From H111-94 sp034436045 (GTDB lineage Bacteria > Chloroflexota > Ktedonobacteria > Ktedonobacterales > Ktedonobacteraceae), in contig DAOTVZ010000190.1 in assembly GCA_034436045.1 (NCBI GenBank), forward strand, positions 1 through 18,316: DNA of 18,316 nucleotides, in the 5' to 3' direction. The translations under genes were made by a program, and so were the position numbers. Of this stretch, positions 14,536 through 18,316 are shown piece by piece; positions within the stretch are counted from its first letter, which is position 1, and each line of letters begins with the position of its first letter. Below the pieces are notes generated by a model. That model searched no databases. It was given only the letters and a program-made list of their open reading frames with translations, and was not told where the DNA came from.

Positions 14536-15273
14536 ATGGAATTTTATCTTGATACCGCACAGTTGCATGAGATACAGGAGATAGCATCCTGGGGCGTGCT
14601 ACGCGGCGTGACAACGAATCCATCGCACGTGGCAAAGGCTGGTGTACGCAATATGCGCGCCCATATTCAAGAAATATGCTGGACGGTGGACGCGCCCATC
14701 AGCGTCGAGGTCGTGACGACCGACGCCGATGAGATGGTACACCAGGGGCTAGATTTTGCCACCTGGTCGCCCAACGTCGTTATCAAACTACCGACCATCC
14801 CGGCGGGTCTGCAAGCGATGGCGCGCATCACGAAGACGACAGCGACAGCAACCTGTGAGGGCTGCGCACACTTTGAGGGCTGTCCCATTCGCGCTCGTCT
14901 CGCCGCTCGCAATCAACTGACGCGCATTCCAGAGGTCAACGCGACGCTGATTTTTACCGCCAATCAGGCCATGCTGGCGCTGGCAGCGGGGGCCAGTTAC
15001 GTCAGTCCCTTCGTCGGACGCCTGGACGCAGTGGGCGAGGATGGTGTACCGCTGGTAGCGGACATCGCACACATTTTGCGTGTGCAGAACCAGCCGGGCA
15101 AGATTATCGCCGCCGCCTTGCGCCATCCCATCCATGTCACGGCAGTTGCCAAAGCGGGCGCGCACATCGCCACCATGTCGTATGACGTGTTGAAGCAACT
15201 GATTCAGCATCCGCTCACTGATCAGGGTTTAGCAGGCTTTATGGCGGACTACGAACGGAGCCGTCAGCAATGA
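14536..15273 (+). CDS. sftT: TalC/FSA-type transaldolase, candidate 6-deoxy-6-sulfofructose transaldolase SftT
   Basis: The 245-residue protein is a class I aldolase-type transaldolase of the short TalC/MipB group. It shows LDTA with Asp6, VTTNPS at 25-30, the Schiff-base lysine Lys84 (VVIKLP) and YVSPFVGRLD at 155-164. It is about 25 residues longer than E. coli fructose-6-phosphate aldolase because of an insertion near 100-132 that carries Cys107, Cys110 and Cys116. In the known transaldolase pathway of sulfoglycolysis, SftT transfers the three-carbon unit of sulfofructose to glyceraldehyde-3-phosphate, releasing sulfolactaldehyde and fructose-6-phosphate. The pairing with an isomerase, a transporter and sulfolactate genes supports that role here. 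AAAGGA lies 9 nt before the ATG. The gene overlaps the GH31 start by 4 bp (ATGA). Confidence 0.8.
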   Translation: MEFYLDTAQLHEIQEIASWGVLRGVTTNPSHVAKAGVRNMRAHIQEICWTVDAPISVEVVTTDADEMVHQGLDFATWSPNVVIKLPTIPAGLQAMARITKTTATATCEGCAHFEGCPIRARLAARNQLTRIPEVNATLIFTANQAMLALAAGASYVSPFVGRLDAVGEDGVPLVADIAHILRVQNQPGKIIAAALRHPIHVTAVAKAGAHIATMSYDVLKQLIQHPLTDQGLAGFMADYERSRQQ

Positions 15274-17735
15274 CCACACGCGCCGCCAGAGCCGAGGGCC
15301 ACTATCTGCGTCGGTTGCTCAACACGACCGCTATTGCAGGAGGCATTCAAGTCAGCGCGTCACTCATTCCCTTCCGCGATATGGGTGACGAGCGCCATCG
15401 CATTATCGTTAGCAACGAACCGCTTTCGGCGCAAACTATCGACACCAACACACCTAATCGCCCGCCAGACGAAGCACAGTCAGCCAGCCCTGCCTCGGCT
15501 CCCATCCCTTTCGCCGCCGGACAAACAGAACAGCGCGCCACATTGAACATCCAGGCGCTCTCACCCCGCATCGTGCGCGTGCTGCTCAACATGGGTGACG
15601 CGCCTATGCAACCACGTGACCTCGGTATGCTGGTTCCAGATTTCGTTGCTCAATTTCAATCAAATGCCAAAGCAGAGGTGCAGGAAACCGAGAGCGCGGT
15701 GATAGCACATCTCAACGGTATCACCGTTCACTTGCGTCGTGACCCGTTTGCTATCAGCATTGGCAGCACAGAGGTTGCAGGAGCCGAGGTCAAGACAGCG
15801 CTGGATGATCGCAACGTACATGGCCTGCTCAGCACACCACCACCTGGCATTCTGGGCAACACAGGGAACGCGGAGACGCTCACGGGAGCTTACTGGTCAT
15901 GGCAATTGACACCTGATGAACATCTCTACGGCCTGGGCGAACACTTCACGCCGCTCGATCATCGCGGCGAACAAATTACACTGTGGAATACCGACGCCTG
16001 GGGTACAACCAGCCAGTCATCCTATAAATACGTGCCGTTCCTGCAATCCTCGCGCGGCTATGGCATCTTCTTTCACACACCCACACCTATCACAGTGCAG
16101 GCGGGTGTACCGTCCGTGCGTGCAGCACTGGCCTGCGTCCACGCCCCCACGCTCGACCTCTTCATTGTCTTCGGCACAACACCTAAAGAGATACTGAGCG
16201 AGTATACGCGCCTGACCGGACGTGCTACAATGCCGCCGCGCTGGGCCTTTGGCATCTGGCTCTCGCGCTGCCGCTACCAGACCCGCGCTGAGGTTGAAGA
16301 AGTAGCCCGACGCGCACGCGCCGAGGATATTCCTTGCGACGTGTTACATATCGACCCGGCCTGGCTGGAACAGCCCGGCCTCTCGTGCGATTTCGTTGCC
16401 AGTGAGCAGGCTTTCCCTGATCTGGCGGGGATGGTACGCACATTGGGAGAGCAGGGTTTTAAAATTTCTCTGTGGGAGCTACCATATGTAACCGCGCAAT
16501 CAAGACGTTATCAGGAGGCGGCCCAGGCGGGCTACTTTTTGAAGGATGAGCATGGCGAGCCGATCTGCGCCGACTTCGGCGTGCCACCACCTGATGGGCA
16601 CAACCGCGCCGTTCTCGATTTCACCAATCCCGCCGCGCGTGCGTGGTGGCAGGACCTGCATCGCCCCTGGCTACGAGCCGGTGTGGCCGTTTTCAAGACC
16701 GATTTTGGTGAGGGTGTGCCTATGGCCGCGCGAGCATGGAACGGCATGACAGGCTTAGAACTGCATAATCTCTATCCCTTGCTCTATACCGCCGCCGTCC
16801 ATGAGGTTATCACACAGGAGACGGGGCGGCCCGGCATGGTATGGGGACGCTCCGGCTGGGCCGGTATTCAGCGTTATCCGGCGCAATGGGGCGGCGACCC
16901 CAAAACCGATGCCTGGGCCATGCGAGCCTCGCTCCAGGGTGGCCTGAGCCTGGCCTTGAGCGCGCCTGGCATCTGGTCGCACGATATTGGCGGCTTCTAC
17001 GGCCCGCCACCCTCACCAGAACTGTACATTCGCTGGGCACAGTTCGGCATGCTCTCGCCACTGACACGCGCGCACGGCACCACGCCGCGTGAACCCTGGG
17101 AGTTTGGCGAACAGGCACTCGCCATCTTCCGCCGCTATGCTAAACTGCGCACGCGCCTCAATCCCTACCTGTACACGATGGCCTGGGAGACGCACACCTG
17201 TGGTTTGCCCATGTTGCGCCCGCTCGTGCTAGAATTCCCCGCCGATCCCGTCACAGGCCACATCGACGATAGCTACCTGCTCGGTAATGCGCTACTGGTC
17301 GCGCCCATCTTCAGCGACTCACCCGAACCGGTAGCGCGCCTACTTTATCTGCCGGAAGGCGAATGGATCGATTTCTGGACAGAGCAGCGCCATATCGGCG
17401 GTCACTATATTACGCGCGTCTCACCACTCGACATTATCCCTCTTTACGTGCGCTCCGGTAGCATCCTTCCACTCGGCCCGGAACGCTCATTTGTCGGTGA
17501 CAACGCTCCCGATGAATTGACGCTGGAGGTCTACACAGGTGCGGAGAGCAATGCACGTGTTGTCTGGGATGCGCATGGCAAGGCAAGCGAGCTACAACTG
17601 AAGCGCAACGGCGAAAGCTGGCAATTGAGCATACAAGGAGAACAGGAGGCAAATTGGATAGTGCGCTGGCATACACCAGCAGGCATTCACGAACAGAGGT
17701 TGGGGCGTTTGAGCGCAACAGTAGTAAGATTGTAA
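15270..17735 (+). CDS. Glycoside hydrolase family 31, alpha-xylosidase/alpha-glucosidase-like, putative SQ-glycosidase
   Basis: The 821-residue enzyme has an N-terminal mutarotase-like beta-sandwich (about 1-310, with a Pro/Ala/Ser-rich stretch near 50-85), a (beta/alpha)8 catalytic domain and C-terminal beta domains. The nucleophile is Asp478 (FKTDFGE) and the acid/base Asp543 (WGGD), 65 residues apart as usual in GH31. Segments such as CDF...FPD, VLDFTNPAARAWW and SHDIGGF resemble YicI-type alpha-xylosidases. No signal peptide is seen, so it acts in the cytoplasm on imported glycosides. Position suggests an SQ-glycosidase, but the Arg, Trp and Tyr that bind the sulfonate in E. coli YihQ are not matched (Tyr508 corresponds to Phe576). 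The substrate is therefore open. It is last in the rightward operon and coupled to the transaldolase by ATGA. Confidence 0.9.
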   Translation: MTTRAARAEGHYLRRLLNTTAIAGGIQVSASLIPFRDMGDERHRIIVSNEPLSAQTIDTNTPNRPPDEAQSASPASAPIPFAAGQTEQRATLNIQALSPRIVRVLLNMGDAPMQPRDLGMLVPDFVAQFQSNAKAEVQETESAVIAHLNGITVHLRRDPFAISIGSTEVAGAEVKTALDDRNVHGLLSTPPPGILGNTGNAETLTGAYWSWQLTPDEHLYGLGEHFTPLDHRGEQITLWNTDAWGTTSQSSYKYVPFLQSSRGYGIFFHTPTPITVQAGVPSVRAALACVHAPTLDLFIVFGTTPKEILSEYTRLTGRATMPPRWAFGIWLSRCRYQTRAEVEEVARRARAEDIPCDVLHIDPAWLEQPGLSCDFVASEQAFPDLAGMVRTLGEQGFKISLWELPYVTAQSRRYQEAAQAGYFLKDEHGEPICADFGVPPPDGHNRAVLDFTNPAARAWWQDLHRPWLRAGVAVFKTDFGEGVPMAARAWNGMTGLELHNLYPLLYTAAVHEVITQETGRPGMVWGRSGWAGIQRYPAQWGGDPKTDAWAMRASLQGGLSLALSAPGIWSHDIGGFYGPPPSPELYIRWAQFGMLSPLTRAHGTTPREPWEFGEQALAIFRRYAKLRTRLNPYLYTMAWETHTCGLPMLRPLVLEFPADPVTGHIDDSYLLGNALLVAPIFSDSPEPVARLLYLPEGEWIDFWTEQRHIGGHYITRVSPLDIIPLYVRSGSILPLGPERSFVGDNAPDELTLEVYTGAESNARVVWDAHGKASELQLKRNGESWQLSIQGEQEANWIVRWHTPAGIHEQRLGRLSATVVRL

Positions 17736-17770
17736 AAACAAGGGGATAGGCAACAGGTGACCACACGTAG

Positions 17771-17805
17771 AGCCAGGGCAAGACAGGGGCGCAGCCGCCC
17801 TGGCT
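17771..17805. repeat. Stem-loop after the GH31 gene, possible weak terminator or REP-like remnant
   Basis: Perfect 9-bp arms AGCCAGGGC (17771-17779) and GCCCTGGCT (17797-17805) enclose a 17-nt loop. The inner part AGGGGCG-CAGC-CGCCCTG (17785-17802) has the same layout as the repeat units at 12521-12611. No T-run follows. The rest of the 180-bp gap shows only the short inverted repeat CCATA-AGGGG-TATGG at 17852-17866. Confidence 0.5.
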
Positions 17806-17915
17806 TCCATTAGCTTTATCGACAACAGCAACCTATCCTCAATCCGTGATACCATAAGGGGTATGGCAATGTTCATAAGTTCACCCGCCTTGTTTGTGCC
17901 TGGAAGGATGCTCGC

Positions 17916-18316
17916 TTGCACAGAACAGCTCTATCACTCTGCAACGGTTGGTATATAAAAGAATATGATGCCACAAATACAGCGCTTAGCCTCGACGCAA
18001 GCTTTCGTCAGTCGGAGGGCTGGCTGCCTGCGACAGTCCCAGGAACCGTTCACCAGGATTTGCTGGCCGCCGGTCGCATCCCCGACCCCTACTTCGGCAC
18101 TAATGAACTGGTGGTGCAATGGGTTGGTGAGCGCGACTGGCTATATCGCTGCACATTCGATCTACCTTACGAACTGTACGAGATGCCACAGATAGACCTG
18201 TGTTTCGACGGCCTGGATACCTTTGCCACCATCTGGCTCAACGGCACACAGATTCTGGTCAACGAGAATATGTTCGTACCGCAGCGCGTCGCGGTCAAGG
18301 CGCTCTTGCGCCCGCA
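17916..18316 (+). CDS. Glycoside hydrolase family 2, beta-mannosidase-like, 5' part cut by window edge
   Basis: From a TTG at 17916 the frame stays open for 133 codons to the window end. It encodes the N-terminal sugar-binding domain of GH2 beta-mannosidases: NGWYIKEYD, WLPATVPGTVHQDLLAAGRI, then DPYFGTNE, DWLYRCTF and LDTFATIWLNG. The TTG start is supported by GGAAGG (17902-17907) 8 nt upstream and by homologs starting shortly before the NGW motif; no suitable ATG lies in this frame. The catalytic residues are outside the window. It lies 180 bp after the GH31 gene on the same strand, so it may be a separate transcription unit. Beta-mannosidase, exo-glucosaminidase or a related GH2 activity are possible. 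Confidence 0.85.
   Translation, partial: MHRTALSLCNGWYIKEYDATNTALSLDASFRQSEGWLPATVPGTVHQDLLAAGRIPDPYFGTNELVVQWVGERDWLYRCTFDLPYELYEMPQIDLCFDGLDTFATIWLNGTQILVNENMFVPQRVAVKALLRP

Noticed and set aside
15270..17735. Direct naming of the GH31 enzyme as a YihQ-type sulfoquinovosidase
   Set aside because: The sulfonate-binding Arg/Trp/Tyr positions are not matched in manual alignment, so only a family-level call is supported.

Overview
The window reads as chromosomal DNA of a Gram-positive-type or monoderm soil bacterium, most likely a Ktedonobacteria-like Chloroflexota. This placement is inferred from moderately high GC, a twin-arginine lipoprotein binding protein, purine-rich Shine-Dalgarno sites and REP-like GGGGCG...CGCCCC repeats. 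Nothing in the window fixes the taxon. There are 16 protein genes (two cut by the window edges), no RNA genes, no transposase and no CRISPR array.

Region 1 (1-2350) is a small oxidative module. A TetR-type regulator and a short-chain dehydrogenase (cut at base 1) run leftward, and a bacterial cytochrome P450 runs rightward. The 157-bp gap between them holds two divergent promoters whose -10 boxes overlap in one palindrome, a natural site for the TetR protein.

Region 2 (2347-17735) is the main content: two divergent operons that together look like a complete route for using and desulfonating sulfoquinovose (SQ, the head-group sugar of plant and cyanobacterial sulfolipid). The leftward operon is aldehyde dehydrogenase, suyA, suyB, a D-2-hydroxyacid dehydrogenase, an Ldh2-family dehydrogenase and a GntR/FadR regulator. 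The rightward operon is a ROK-type regulator, a fucose-isomerase-fold sugar isomerase, an ABC binding protein, two permeases, a TalC-type transaldolase and a GH31 glycosidase. The proposed flow is: import and hydrolysis of an SQ glycoside; SQ to sulfofructose (isomerase); sulfofructose to sulfolactaldehyde plus fructose-6-phosphate (transaldolase); sulfolactaldehyde to (S)-sulfolactate (aldehyde dehydrogenase); conversion of (S)- to (R)-sulfolactate through sulfopyruvate (SlcC and ComC types); and cleavage of (R)-sulfolactate to pyruvate and sulfite (SuyAB). The two operons face away from each other across a 226-bp gap, where the two -35 boxes abut and form a perfect palindrome.

Region 3 (17736-18316) is a 180-bp gap with a stem-loop, followed by the 5' part of a GH2 beta-mannosidase-like gene that starts at TTG and runs off the window.

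The SuyAB assignment is strong from sequence. The substrate of the upstream half (SQ) is inferred from combining SuyAB, the sulfolactate dehydrogenases, the transaldolase and the isomerase. The GH31 enzyme is the weak point: by manual alignment it resembles alpha-xylosidases and lacks the sulfonate-recognition residues of YihQ-type sulfoquinovosidases. No ABC ATPase and no sulfite exporter or oxidase gene is in the window.
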